A stretch of 64,000 bases of DNA from Blastopirellula marina (GTDB taxonomy: Bacteria; Planctomycetota; Planctomycetia; Pirellulales; Pirellulaceae), in assembly GCF_002967715.1 (NCBI RefSeq), contig NZ_PUIA01000068.1:1-64000 (forward strand), written 5' to 3'. The translations under genes were made by a program, and so were the position numbers. The notes under the pieces were generated by a model. That model did no database searches. It was given only the letters and a program-made list of their open reading frames with translations, and had not been told where the DNA came from. Positions 37,793 through 46,715 of this stretch are shown in pieces. Numbering within the stretch: position 1 is the stretch's first letter; each line of letters starts with the position of its first letter.

Positions 37793-38956
37793 ATGGCTGG
37801 CACGACTCGTCGGGTGGCCCTCGTTCTAGAGCTCAACTGGGCATATAAACGTCATGCCAGCGTATATGCTGGAACACAGCAATACTTCGACGAACAAGGC
37901 TGGGAGTCTGTCATTGATGAGTACGCACTCGCTTCGCTGCCGCCACGTCGCAGGACGGCGAGTCCGTACGATGGCGTAATTGCCAGGGCAACTAAGTCGC
38001 TTGCCCTGCGATGCGAGAAACTGCAAGTCCCCTTAGTGAACGTGTGGAGTAGTTCGCCGCTGCGTGATGAGCTTCCCAGCGTCTACCCTGATTATCAAGC
38101 GTCCGGAAGATTACGAGCCGAGCATCTGCTTGCCCGTGGACTACGCAACTTTGCTGTTCTCGGTACCCGCCGAGACTCCGCGGACTATCTTGAATTGCAT
38201 TCGTTCGCCGAAACGATCCGTGCCAAAGGCTATGCCTGCGAGGTTGCCTGGATGTCGCGTCTATTCTCAGACTCGTTGCCCCAATGGCGGACCTTCAATC
38301 AAATAATTACGGCCTGGATGGATCAGTGGGAACTACCAATCGGTACTTTTGTCGGGGCTGATAGCGTTGGGCGAATCGTCGTTCAGAAATGCAAGGAACG
38401 AGGCTGGCGAGTTCCTGAGGATGTCGCGATGATTGCCGGTCGCAATGAGGAGACGCTCTGCGAAAGCCCCAGTCCTTCCATCACGAGCATGGAGATGGGA
38501 TACGAACGCGTGGGATATGAAGCAGCCAGGCATTTGCATCGTTTGATGAACGGTGAGCAGTTGCCTCGAAACACGGTATATATACCGCCTCAAGGACTGG
38601 TCGTCCGAGAGTCGACGGACTTCCATATTACCGAAGATGATTTGATCGCTGCCGCTTTGTCTTTTATTGCATCGAATAGCCATCGTCGAATTGGACAAGA
38701 CGACGTTGCCAGGGCACTAAGCGTGGAAACACGGACCTTGCAAAATCGATTTCGAAAGATCTTGAATCAACCCATCGCAGCTACCATACGCAGAGTCCGC
38801 CTAGAGCGTGCCAAGCGAGAACTCGTTCAGAGCAATCGTTCGCTGAAAAACATCGCCCGAGACACAGGGTTCGGTTCCGCCATGCGAATGTATGATCTTT
38901 TCAAACGGGAGTTAGGAATGACCCCAACCCAATTTAGAAAGCAACGTCGTCTCTAG
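37793..38956 (+). CDS. XylR-like AraC-family regulator with sugar-binding domain
   Basis: From the ATG at 37793, with AGGA nine bases upstream, the product has about 387 residues; a TTG 39 bases earlier lacks such a site. The N-terminal two thirds are a LacI/periplasmic-binding-like ligand domain (VALVLELNWAYKRHASVYAG, FVGADSVGRIVVQKCKERG, GYERVGYEAARHLHRLMNG). The C-terminal 100 residues hold two helix-turn-helix motifs of the AraC class (DVARALSVETRTLQNRFRKI; LKNIARDTGFGSAMRMYDLF). E. coli XylR has this order and activates xylose genes; in planctomycetes the ligand is unknown. No sugar pathway genes adjoin it except the divergent esterase. Confidence 0.9.
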   Translation: MAGTTRRVALVLELNWAYKRHASVYAGTQQYFDEQGWESVIDEYALASLPPRRRTASPYDGVIARATKSLALRCEKLQVPLVNVWSSSPLRDELPSVYPDYQASGRLRAEHLLARGLRNFAVLGTRRDSADYLELHSFAETIRAKGYACEVAWMSRLFSDSLPQWRTFNQIITAWMDQWELPIGTFVGADSVGRIVVQKCKERGWRVPEDVAMIAGRNEETLCESPSPSITSMEMGYERVGYEAARHLHRLMNGEQLPRNTVYIPPQGLVVRESTDFHITEDDLIAAALSFIASNSHRRIGQDDVARALSVETRTLQNRFRKILNQPIAATIRRVRLERAKRELVQSNRSLKNIARDTGFGSAMRMYDLFKRELGMTPTQFRKQRRL

Positions 38957-39086
38957 ACACTGCGAACTATGAGTCCGTCTTGACCAATCTCAACGCGACC
39001 AAACCTCATCTGATGTCTCAAACGATTGACATCTGCCAGCAAAACAATCTTTCTGCCAATTGAGGCCGTACTCCGGAAGACATTCC

Positions 39087-40268
39087 TTACGCATCTTTGT
39101 TCACGACTTCCACGATCGACTGGGGTTTTCCAAACGCATAGCCCTGATACAGGTCGAATCCAATCTCCATGCACGCTGCAACTTCTTCCGGAGTCTCGAC
39201 TCCCTCGGCAAGCGTTCGGATATTCAACTGTCGTGCCGACTCATGCAGACTCGCGACAAGTTTGAAATTGCGAGCATCTTGAGCGAGTCCGCGAATCAAT
39301 GAGCGATCGAATTTAAGGATGTCCGGCGAGACCTCACAGAGTTCGACCAACCGGGATTGCCCCGCACCGAAATCGTCAAAAGCCAGTTGAACCTCCATAT
39401 CACGAAGCGCTGCGGCAAACTCCCGCAACAAGCTCAGGTGAGTGATCGCTTTTTCATGGATTTCAATGACGATTTGCCGACCAGGTGATCTTTCGCGGAG
39501 ATTCTTGATTGAACTCAGTAGATCTGCTTCTAAGGTCTCGTTCGGATGCGTGTTCAAAAACAAGGTTCCCTTGGCGGATGCCTCGTCGATCGTCTCTAAT
39601 GCCCTTAACCGACAGACTTCACTAAGCTTCCTTTCCACGCCTAGCTTCTCGGCCTGATCAAACAATACCATTGGGGATTCAAGGCCATCGACCGTTGCAC
39701 GCACGAGAGCTTCGTAGCCAATCGAATGCTGCGAGTTGGCATCGACGATTGGCTGAAAACAGGTAGCCATGCAGTTTCCAGCAATGACTTTGTGCATGCT
39801 CGACAAGGACCAGCGATGTTCAGGACGCGTCTCGACGGCCGTTCGGTCCACAACGGCGGCTTTTGTTTTGATTAGCCGCAACTCAACGTCCGCGAACTGG
39901 ACAAGGTCCAGTTCCTTGAGTGCGATGGTTCCCTGAATCCGGTGGCCGTTTACGAATGTCCCATTCGTACTTCCCAGATCGGATAGCCGAACCTGGTCAT
40001 TCCTAATTTCAATTTGTCCATGTCGTTTGGAAACATTTGGTGAAGCCACACAAATGTCCGCTTGAGGGTCACGCCCGATAGACACAAGACTACTCCGAAG
40101 GGGAGTTGTCGCGATCACGCTGTGCCCCGGCAAACAGCCTTCAAACGCCCATCCATGTAGCGAGCGATCTAGTTCAGCGCTGCGGAGATTCCCTTGCGCA
40201 ACTAGTTGCTGCGTCTCGTAACCTGGGTCGATAACAATAGAATTGGGATCAATCGCCGACGAATGCAT
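39087..40268 (-). CDS. FHA-EAL protein: phosphothreonine-binding cyclic-di-GMP phosphodiesterase
   Basis: A 393-residue cytoplasmic protein. An FHA domain (about 45-135) has GRDPQADI, SKRHGQIE and LGSTNGTFVNG, the residues that bind phosphothreonine peptides. The EAL domain (about 160-390) retains its catalytic set: Glu186 in GYEALVR, Asn in FLNTHPNE, Glu in IVIEIHE, the Asp pair in AFDDFGAG, Lys in ILKFDRSLI, Glu in AEGVET and Gln in YQGYAFGKP. It should hydrolyse cyclic di-GMP. The gene begins 36 bases after the stop of the kinase gene at 40305, so kinase and FHA protein are co-transcribed; the FHA may recognise the kinase itself. The FHA-EAL order is uncommon. Confidence 0.9.
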   Translation of the reverse strand: MHSSAIDPNSIVIDPGYETQQLVAQGNLRSAELDRSLHGWAFEGCLPGHSVIATTPLRSSLVSIGRDPQADICVASPNVSKRHGQIEIRNDQVRLSDLGSTNGTFVNGHRIQGTIALKELDLVQFADVELRLIKTKAAVVDRTAVETRPEHRWSLSSMHKVIAGNCMATCFQPIVDANSQHSIGYEALVRATVDGLESPMVLFDQAEKLGVERKLSEVCRLRALETIDEASAKGTLFLNTHPNETLEADLLSSIKNLRERSPGRQIVIEIHEKAITHLSLLREFAAALRDMEVQLAFDDFGAGQSRLVELCEVSPDILKFDRSLIRGLAQDARNFKLVASLHESARQLNIRTLAEGVETPEEVAACMEIGFDLYQGYAFGKPQSIVEVVNKDA

Positions 40269-40304
40269 TTTGATTTCTCAGCTTAAAGTCTCTAACTCGA
40301 TGAT

Positions 40305-43184
40305 TTACTCTGCGGACACTTCATACACGGCGTTTGCCTCGCCACCAAGCAACTTTCTCAATCGAAGTTGTGATCCGTTCAAGACATCAACACAGTCTTC
40401 GTCTTGAGCGATTTCTTCGGAGATGACCCATCGACTACCCGATGCGCAGTCCAATAGCTGGCTCAAGTATGAAATCGATTTGCCAACATAGCTTACGCGG
40501 CCGTTGAAGCTGGTGGACATCGCCACACCGCGATGTACCGCGATTTGAATCTTGGCCTGCTGATTGGAACTATTTACGTCGAATGCACTATGGAGTTCGT
40601 ATGCGGCGTTTATGGCAGATGAAACCGTGGGGAAGCGGGCAATGATCCGATCATCCGCCTCTTTGATGACTTCGGCATCGTAGCTTGATAGCGTCGAGCG
40701 AATTGCGTCGAATGCGTTTTCGATTGTTTCACACGTCGTCAAGTCGCCCAGCGTTTCAAACATCTCAACGATGTTATTCACCCTAACGGCTATCAAGGCG
40801 CAATTGGAAACGTTTGAAAGTCGCTCGCGGCTGATTTTCTCGCCTGGAAACAGCTCGCGAAAACGGGGTAATTTCTGGGCTTCCGCCGCCGTAATAGCAT
40901 CGCGGCGAGACGCGGATCGCTCCAAACGAACCACGATGCTTTCTGCGTGCTGGTTGCTGAGCTGAACGATCTGGCGGCCTGCAAGAACTCGAATCGGACG
41001 ACGAGTCCCTTCACAGTGGTTCAAGTCGATGAGCGTCCGACTGGAACCCGTCTGCGGGTCTGCCACAATGTTAATGGTATAACTTAACTGTGAGCTCCGC
41101 ACGATATACGAGCCGGGCGTCAAATGGCAGTCGATCTCCAACACTTCTCCCGCGTCCATTCGGACCTGCGCCACAACGTGCGGTGCGTGTTCTGGACCGC
41201 CAACACAATAGGTCTTAAGATCCGCTACTCGAAACTCGGGATGGATGCGAAACACTAATTCGACGGTCTTCCCAAGATCGACGTCAAAATCGTGTTCACA
41301 CGATTCGCAATGTGCGTGACGTTCTATCTCCTTAAGCGTGTCCCGAATCTCTGAGGCCACACGGCACACAGGGCACAGAATATCCCAATGCAACTCGAGC
41401 AAACCAGCGCTGCATGCCGCCAGGCAAGTCGCCGCAAAGGCATCGGCATCCATATCGAGTTGCTCAGCTAGTCGCCTGGGGCGAATCCGCGCCAACTCCT
41501 GGGCAGGCGCAAGAATGACATAATCCAGCAAAGCCTCCAGGCAATTCGTATCAATTTGCTCCGAGATCAATTTGGCTCGCACTGCATCCAAACGCTTACG
41601 AGAATTGGTCGAGATGCGTTGAGGAGGGAGATAGGGATCAATCGCCTTACCTCCTTGCAACCGCCCCATCACCATTTCGTTTATCCGTCGATAAACTTTG
41701 TCGAGTGGCTTGCGACCTTTGATATTGACCTCAACGTAGGCCAATAGCCACCCCAGCCAACCGCGTGGAGCAATCTTAACTCGATGTGTCAGGCGACTTC
41801 CGCCCTGGGCATTTGCCATCAATTCGACATGGCTGACAAACCAAAGGAATGGACCATTTTCGAATTCCCTGAGAACACTAAGACGCCGACCTTCGACCCA
41901 TTCGAATGGGTGCTCCTCCCACGTCAATCTTGTGAAGCCAAGTTTGAAGGAGCCGAAACGGTGTTTTCGACCTTGCTCATCACGGCGAGTTTCGTACTCG
42001 ACCGGCGGTAGACCTACCGAAGCATTCACACGTTCCGTATTTGAAACGAGCGGCCAGAGATCTTCCGAACTGCCATCAAGATCCCATTGCCATTCCGCTT
42101 CAAATAGGCGACCTTTGGTCTTCGGCAATACCGGGTGAATCGAGTTCGAATCGACGCCTCCATTGAGAATCTGATCTATCTCTTCACGCAGGTGAGTCGC
42201 GTCGACAAAGCGGAAATCCGGACTCTTCTGAAGCGTCTTGTGAACCAGTCGAGATGTACGATCGCTAATTTCTGGATTCAGCCTGGCCAATTCAGGCGCT
42301 TCGTCAAAGCAGTGCATCGAAATAAGCTTTATCGGATCATCCGCCACAAAGGGTGGCTTTCCGGTCAGCAATTCAAACAGCGTAATACCGAGTGAATAGA
42401 CGTCGGCACTTGGCGACAATCTGCCTTGCTCAGTACATTGCTCCGGGGCAATGTAATACGGAGTACCGAGCATGGTAGCTGTCTGCGTTAGCTGAAGCGA
42501 CGCCCCTTGATCGACATGCCGGGCAAGGCCGAAATCCGTTACCTTGATCGACGGCAGGTTTCCAGTTTCAATTGCAGCCAACACGGCTCGAGCTGGAGAT
42601 TCGTCACCGATGCGTAAAGCCGAAAGCAGGATATTCGCTGGCTTGAGATCTCTATGAATAATTCCATTCTGATGTGCCGCTTCCACGCCTATGCAAACCT
42701 CGCGAATGATTTGCAGGGCCATTCTTTCCGGCAGACAACCATGATTTTCTAGAACGTATTTGAGATCTGCCCCTTCCACGAGTTCCATCACCAAGTAACT
42801 CGTTCGACCTTGCTGGCCGATGTCGACCAGGTTAGCAACGTTCGGATGGTGCACCTCCGAAAGTAGGCGAATCTCCTTTTGGAATCTCTGTTGTGTTTGC
42901 TCGTCCATTGTCGCGTCGGCAGGAAGCGTCTTAATGGCGAACTGTTCATCCGATTCAACGTTGATCCCGAGGTAGACGGAACCCATTCCGCCTTGCCCTA
43001 ATTTTCGAACCAAGCGATATCTTGGTCCCAAATCAGGCATAACCTCCGGACTCGGCTCGATCTGAGTTGTAGGTTGAGCCTCGCTGCCAGCGCACAGCCT
43101 TGTTAACCCGGTAGCCCAAGAAGGATCGGGAATGATGGCGTTACCTGGAATCACTCCAGTCTTGTCGAGCGAATCATCTGCCAT
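40305..43184 (-). CDS. Ser/Thr kinase fused to START-like, zinc-ribbon and degenerate cyclase domains
   Basis: A 959-residue cytoplasmic protein. The Hanks-type kinase (about 55-340) is complete: LGQGGMGSVYLG loop, Lys85, HRDLKPAN with Asp179, DFG with Asp217 after a roughly 25-residue insertion, and APE. A START/SRPBCC-like region follows (about 358-510), then a part with CPVC (604-607) and CESC (626-629), a probable zinc ribbon, and a beta-rich region like the DUF5939 domain found before some adenylate cyclases. The end (about 790-959) is a class III cyclase-homology domain. Its first metal Asp is replaced in the AVRVNNI segment, and the catalytic Asn and Arg of GxxVNxAARL are Ser905 and Gln909; one metal Asp near 844 may remain. 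So it is probably not an active cyclase. Operonic with the FHA-EAL gene downstream. Confidence 0.9.
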   Translation of the reverse strand: MADDSLDKTGVIPGNAIIPDPSWATGLTRLCAGSEAQPTTQIEPSPEVMPDLGPRYRLVRKLGQGGMGSVYLGINVESDEQFAIKTLPADATMDEQTQQRFQKEIRLLSEVHHPNVANLVDIGQQGRTSYLVMELVEGADLKYVLENHGCLPERMALQIIREVCIGVEAAHQNGIIHRDLKPANILLSALRIGDESPARAVLAAIETGNLPSIKVTDFGLARHVDQGASLQLTQTATMLGTPYYIAPEQCTEQGRLSPSADVYSLGITLFELLTGKPPFVADDPIKLISMHCFDEAPELARLNPEISDRTSRLVHKTLQKSPDFRFVDATHLREEIDQILNGGVDSNSIHPVLPKTKGRLFEAEWQWDLDGSSEDLWPLVSNTERVNASVGLPPVEYETRRDEQGRKHRFGSFKLGFTRLTWEEHPFEWVEGRRLSVLREFENGPFLWFVSHVELMANAQGGSRLTHRVKIAPRGWLGWLLAYVEVNIKGRKPLDKVYRRINEMVMGRLQGGKAIDPYLPPQRISTNSRKRLDAVRAKLISEQIDTNCLEALLDYVILAPAQELARIRPRRLAEQLDMDADAFAATCLAACSAGLLELHWDILCPVCRVASEIRDTLKEIERHAHCESCEHDFDVDLGKTVELVFRIHPEFRVADLKTYCVGGPEHAPHVVAQVRMDAGEVLEIDCHLTPGSYIVRSSQLSYTINIVADPQTGSSRTLIDLNHCEGTRRPIRVLAGRQIVQLSNQHAESIVVRLERSASRRDAITAAEAQKLPRFRELFPGEKISRERLSNVSNCALIAVRVNNIVEMFETLGDLTTCETIENAFDAIRSTLSSYDAEVIKEADDRIIARFPTVSSAINAAYELHSAFDVNSSNQQAKIQIAVHRGVAMSTSFNGRVSYVGKSISYLSQLLDCASGSRWVISEEIAQDEDCVDVLNGSQLRLRKLLGGEANAVYEVSAE

Positions 43185-43631
43185 GGGTTAGTTCTTAACC
43201 GTTGTGAGCGACAAACGTTGGCATTAGGGTTGTAGTAAGTCGCATGAACTATAGGTCACCTGCCCTATTACGCTTGTCGGCCTGCCGGCAACCCGGATCA
43301 GTCAGCCCTATGAAGGCGTTAGTGCCTAAAGATTCGAGCATAATCAAAGTCCTATAGCCCCCTGCCTTGCAATCATCATCCCCCACCAAAGCGGCACAAC
43401 GGCCTTAAAAAGCCCTCCTCGCCCTGTCGTAAGAGGGGTCGAGTTCGGTCGATTGTGCCGCTTGAAACAGGCACGCACTCTATAGCGGAAAGTGGATCGT
43501 TAGCAGAGACAATCGCACCATTGTCCGATGAAATTCCTGAACGATTTTGCTAGTTCAGCGATGCTCGAAATCGGCTTTGTCGCTCAAAGTAGACTTTCGC
43601 AAAATGTACTTTCCATAGAACTAATGGCCGA
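43185..43631. other. Gap between divergent kinase and membrane-protein genes
   Basis: About 450 bases with promoters expected on both strands. No open frame with protein character was found. A short imperfect stem (TTGTCGGC and GCCGGCAA) lies near 43277-43294. No T-run follows it. Nothing else is recognised. Confidence 0.5.
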
Positions 43632-44582
43632 ATGTTTTCAACCATTCTTTCCAACCTCTTGACTTCTCTCCTGTTTGTCGCATTGGTTCCGATGGTTAGT
43701 GCCGGCCAAGACCTTGCCGATGCATGGCCTGACGACTGTCTCTTCGTGGCCGGGAATTGTGAAGTTTACCAATCGTCACATTGCTCTTCATGGTATGACG
43801 GATTGGAGATTTTCGCTGGGCTCGACGGATCTAAGCAGCCACAAGATTTCGGCGTTAATGCGCAGTTTGGCGGACGAATTCATGCCAATTGGGGAATCCC
43901 AGTATGGGAAGACTCAGGTGTCGGCTTCCAAATCGGAACAGCAGTGTCCCAGACCGATCATGCCGTTTCGGTTACTGAAGCACTCGAAGGTTCGTCGAGT
44001 CGCACCCAAAGCTTCATCACCGCTGGGATCTTTCAAAGAAGTCCATCCGGTTGGAACATGGGTGTGGTCTACGATCATCTCTACCAAGATGACTACGATG
44101 TAGTAACGCTTGGACAGGTTCGTGGGATACTCAGCTATGAACTAGGGACAAATGACGAGCTTGGCTTTGTTGGAATGTTGCCGGTCATGGGTTCTGACGC
44201 GACCTGGGGGATGACGTCTGTTAACTTGCGGCCGTTGGGACAAGGTCGCCTTTTTTGGCGACATTGGTGGGAGTCAGGCGTTCAAACAACGTTTTGGCTG
44301 GGTGGTTCGGAACCGCACCATCAAAACAATGCAGCCCTTGGAAGCAGTCCTGCTACCGGAGAAGTCTTCGTTTACGGTGCTGACTTTCAAGCCCCCTTAA
44401 ACAATTACCTGGCCCTGTATGGCGAGGCCAACTTCATCACCCCCGCCGACACCGGCACCGTCGATGCCTATCTTGGCATCGCATTCTACCCAGGGGGTGG
44501 CGCTTATCGTTGGCAGCGTCGTCAGGCGACGGCTCTATTGCCGGTGGCAGGCAACCCTTCGTTCTCGGTAGACCTCAGGTAA
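43632..44582 (+). CDS. Secreted beta-rich protein, possible outer-membrane barrel
   Basis: A 316-residue protein with a signal peptide (ILSNLLTSLLFVALVPMVSA). After it, alternating hydrophobic and polar strands recur (FQIGTAVSQTDHAV, WNMGVVYDHLYQ, YGEANFITPADTGTVDAYLG) and the mature protein is rich in Gly, Trp and Tyr, typical of barrel proteins. It resembles a planctomycete-restricted family (possibly the one called DUF6666), but I cannot be sure of the name. Function unknown. It stands alone between a divergent kinase and a convergent sulfatase gene. Confidence 0.6.
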   Translation: MFSTILSNLLTSLLFVALVPMVSAGQDLADAWPDDCLFVAGNCEVYQSSHCSSWYDGLEIFAGLDGSKQPQDFGVNAQFGGRIHANWGIPVWEDSGVGFQIGTAVSQTDHAVSVTEALEGSSSRTQSFITAGIFQRSPSGWNMGVVYDHLYQDDYDVVTLGQVRGILSYELGTNDELGFVGMLPVMGSDATWGMTSVNLRPLGQGRLFWRHWWESGVQTTFWLGGSEPHHQNNAALGSSPATGEVFVYGADFQAPLNNYLALYGEANFITPADTGTVDAYLGIAFYPGGGAYRWQRRQATALLPVAGNPSFSVDLR

Positions 44583-44698
44583 GCACTTTGTAGCTACCAA
44601 CGATCGCATGGTCGTATCGAATGACATATCCTAACAGTTGGACTCGTCCGTGTTCGAGCTCTCGACCCTGCCCATTTCGTGGCTGATGTTCACAAGAT

Positions 44699-46330
44699 TT
44701 AGTTCTGCGTTGCCTGACTTAAGAACTGGCTTCTCAGCTTGTCCCAACGGGTTGCCATCGCTTTGACTCGCTCAGGCTCCGCTTCTGACAGGTCATGTTG
44801 CTCGGCCCGATCCGTCGAAAGGTCATACAAACACCACGTGACATCGGTGGCATCTTCCTTGTCGACTCCCCGCCTTCCCGCATTTGAATCGTCGGCGAAT
44901 ACAATCTTCCAGTTCCCCTGCCGTAAAGCCCGGTTGCCTTCGTGGTAGAACCACAGTTCATCATGAACAACAACCCCGTCCGAGCTGAAAGCTGGCTTCA
45001 GGCTCTTCCCACTCATCGGGGGACCTTGTGATTGTTCGACCTTGATGTCGGCGAGGTCGAGGATGGTAGGAGCGATGTCAATCACGTGTCCAACAGTCGA
45101 ACGCCATTCACTCTTTGCCTTGATCCCCTTAGGCCAGTGAACAATGAATGGTGTCGAGATTCCTCCTTCGTGAACCCAAGTCTTATGACGGCGAAATGGA
45201 GTGTTAGCTGCACTCGAGAAGCCTGGGCCCAAGCACAGATATGTCTCGGCCGAACCCATCGCCGCAGCGGGATCATGGCCGTCACCTCGGACCATAATCT
45301 CCGCGCTTGCCCCGTTATCGGAGAGAAAGCAAATGAAAGTATTGTCCATTTCGTCCATAGCGTTCAATTGGTCGCAAATGCGACCGATGGAACGGTCCAT
45401 GCGGTCGATCATCGCGGCATGAATCGCCATCTTTGCAGCTTGGAACTGCTGCTGATCAGGAGTCAATTCATCCCATGGCAAAGGACGATTGACTTCCCCA
45501 GAACCAAGTTGCTTGATGTGTTCAGGAAACGCATAAGGTGGACCCACATTGGGTTCTGTTGCCGACAAATCGGCGGCATTCAGCCCTAGCTCCTGTTGTC
45601 GCTGGTGACGCTGCTTACGCAAGACATCCCAACCTTGTGTGTATCGGTCGCGATAGCGGGCAATGTCTTCAGGCAAAGCGTGAAGCGGAAAATGAGGAGC
45701 ACGAAAAGCCACGTAGGCGAAAAATGGCTTATCAGAGAAGTTCGCCGCATGATCCTTTAAGCAATCAATAGCGAAGTCTGCCGTATGAATGGTTTCGTAG
45801 TACTCTGGGTCACGCGTCTTCTTTTTAATCGTTTCAAAGAACCCAGGACCTCGTGTTGTCTGATCAGAGCGGTCAAACCCATGCTTCGTAGGTTCACCGT
45901 CGATATGCCATTTCCCCGAGTGATAAGTGCGGTAGCCTGCCGACTTCAGATAATCGGCAATCGTCTTAGCCCACTCCGGACGCTTACCTCGCCCGCCAAA
46001 ATCCTTCGGGGCACCTGGCAACCCGTCGCGTCTGATTTGCTGTGGATAGTAGCCGGTAACCAATGCTGATCGCGTTGGCCAACAGCGAGCCGTGTTATAA
46101 AACTGAGTGAAGCGAAGCCCGCCCGCGGCAAGTTGATCTAAATTCGGAGTCTCGATCTCGCCGCCATAGCAACCAGCATCTGAGTATCCCATATCATCCG
46201 CAATGATGACCAGAAAATTAGGGCGATCGCCTGCCAGCGCTTGATGAGCACAAAACATAACCGTCAGCACAACGGCAGTTCGTGCCCATACAGTGGTCAA
46301 AGGCACTAAGAAAGTCATTCCTAGCTTCAT
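44699..46330 (-). CDS. Sulfatase with CWPTR active-site motif
   Basis: The ATG at 46330, with GGAG six bases upstream, is preferred over a GTG 12 bases earlier. The product has about 543 residues with a signal peptide (VVLTVMFCAHQALA). Metal ligands are in IIADDMGYSDAGCYGG; the formylglycine Cys is in ARCWPTRSALVTGYYPQQ (C83 from this start), with Trp in the second position. HSGKWHIDG and FLSDNGASAEIM complete the site. A GDGHDPAAAMGSAETYL insertion and a GFSSAANTPFRRHKTWVHEGG segment are typical of planctomycete arylsulfatases. Single gene; it converges with the possible barrel protein. Confidence 0.93.
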   Translation of the reverse strand: MKLGMTFLVPLTTVWARTAVVLTVMFCAHQALAGDRPNFLVIIADDMGYSDAGCYGGEIETPNLDQLAAGGLRFTQFYNTARCWPTRSALVTGYYPQQIRRDGLPGAPKDFGGRGKRPEWAKTIADYLKSAGYRTYHSGKWHIDGEPTKHGFDRSDQTTRGPGFFETIKKKTRDPEYYETIHTADFAIDCLKDHAANFSDKPFFAYVAFRAPHFPLHALPEDIARYRDRYTQGWDVLRKQRHQRQQELGLNAADLSATEPNVGPPYAFPEHIKQLGSGEVNRPLPWDELTPDQQQFQAAKMAIHAAMIDRMDRSIGRICDQLNAMDEMDNTFICFLSDNGASAEIMVRGDGHDPAAAMGSAETYLCLGPGFSSAANTPFRRHKTWVHEGGISTPFIVHWPKGIKAKSEWRSTVGHVIDIAPTILDLADIKVEQSQGPPMSGKSLKPAFSSDGVVVHDELWFYHEGNRALRQGNWKIVFADDSNAGRRGVDKEDATDVTWCLYDLSTDRAEQHDLSEAEPERVKAMATRWDKLRSQFLSQATQN

Positions 46331-46342
46331 TGAAATCTCCAC

Positions 46343-46715
46343 TTGTGGATGAGGTTGTCAGCTTCATCCGTGAGTATTAGTCCAGACCTGACCGTCTTGC
46401 CATGGCCCACGGTGGATAAATCGGAATTCCCGTAGTGAGCTTTTAGGATTCATCTCAAGACTCGAAGGATGCCGCTATTCTTAGCTCGGAAGTCATGCTG
46501 CGCGAATTCTAGGCTCATGGAAACCGAGATCCACTCGACACTAACATGCATGTCGAGTGGGTGTTCATGAAAGGCCCCCACTGAACCGCCAATGAGTTCC
46601 TGCCGGACAGACGACCTGCCCTCTTGCGTGGGAACAGGCCTTCTTCAGCCGCAACTATATTCACGCAAGGCCGCTAGTATTCAAGCTCAGGCAATACAAC
46701 TTGGCTAGACCAAGG
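46343..46715. other. Gap between sulfatase and peptidase genes
   Basis: About 370 bases between two minus-strand genes, long enough for a separate promoter for the sulfatase. The only marked element is the hairpin at 46531-46560. No coding frame is supported. Confidence 0.5.
46531..46560. repeat. Perfect 10-bp inverted repeat with 10-base loop
   Basis: CCACTCGACA and TGTCGAGTGG are exact complements separated by ten bases. It lies 155 bases past the stop of the peptidase gene and 200 bases before the sulfatase start. It lacks a T-run on either side, so it may be a factor-dependent terminator, a transcript-stabilising hairpin or an operator for the sulfatase gene. Confidence 0.5.
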
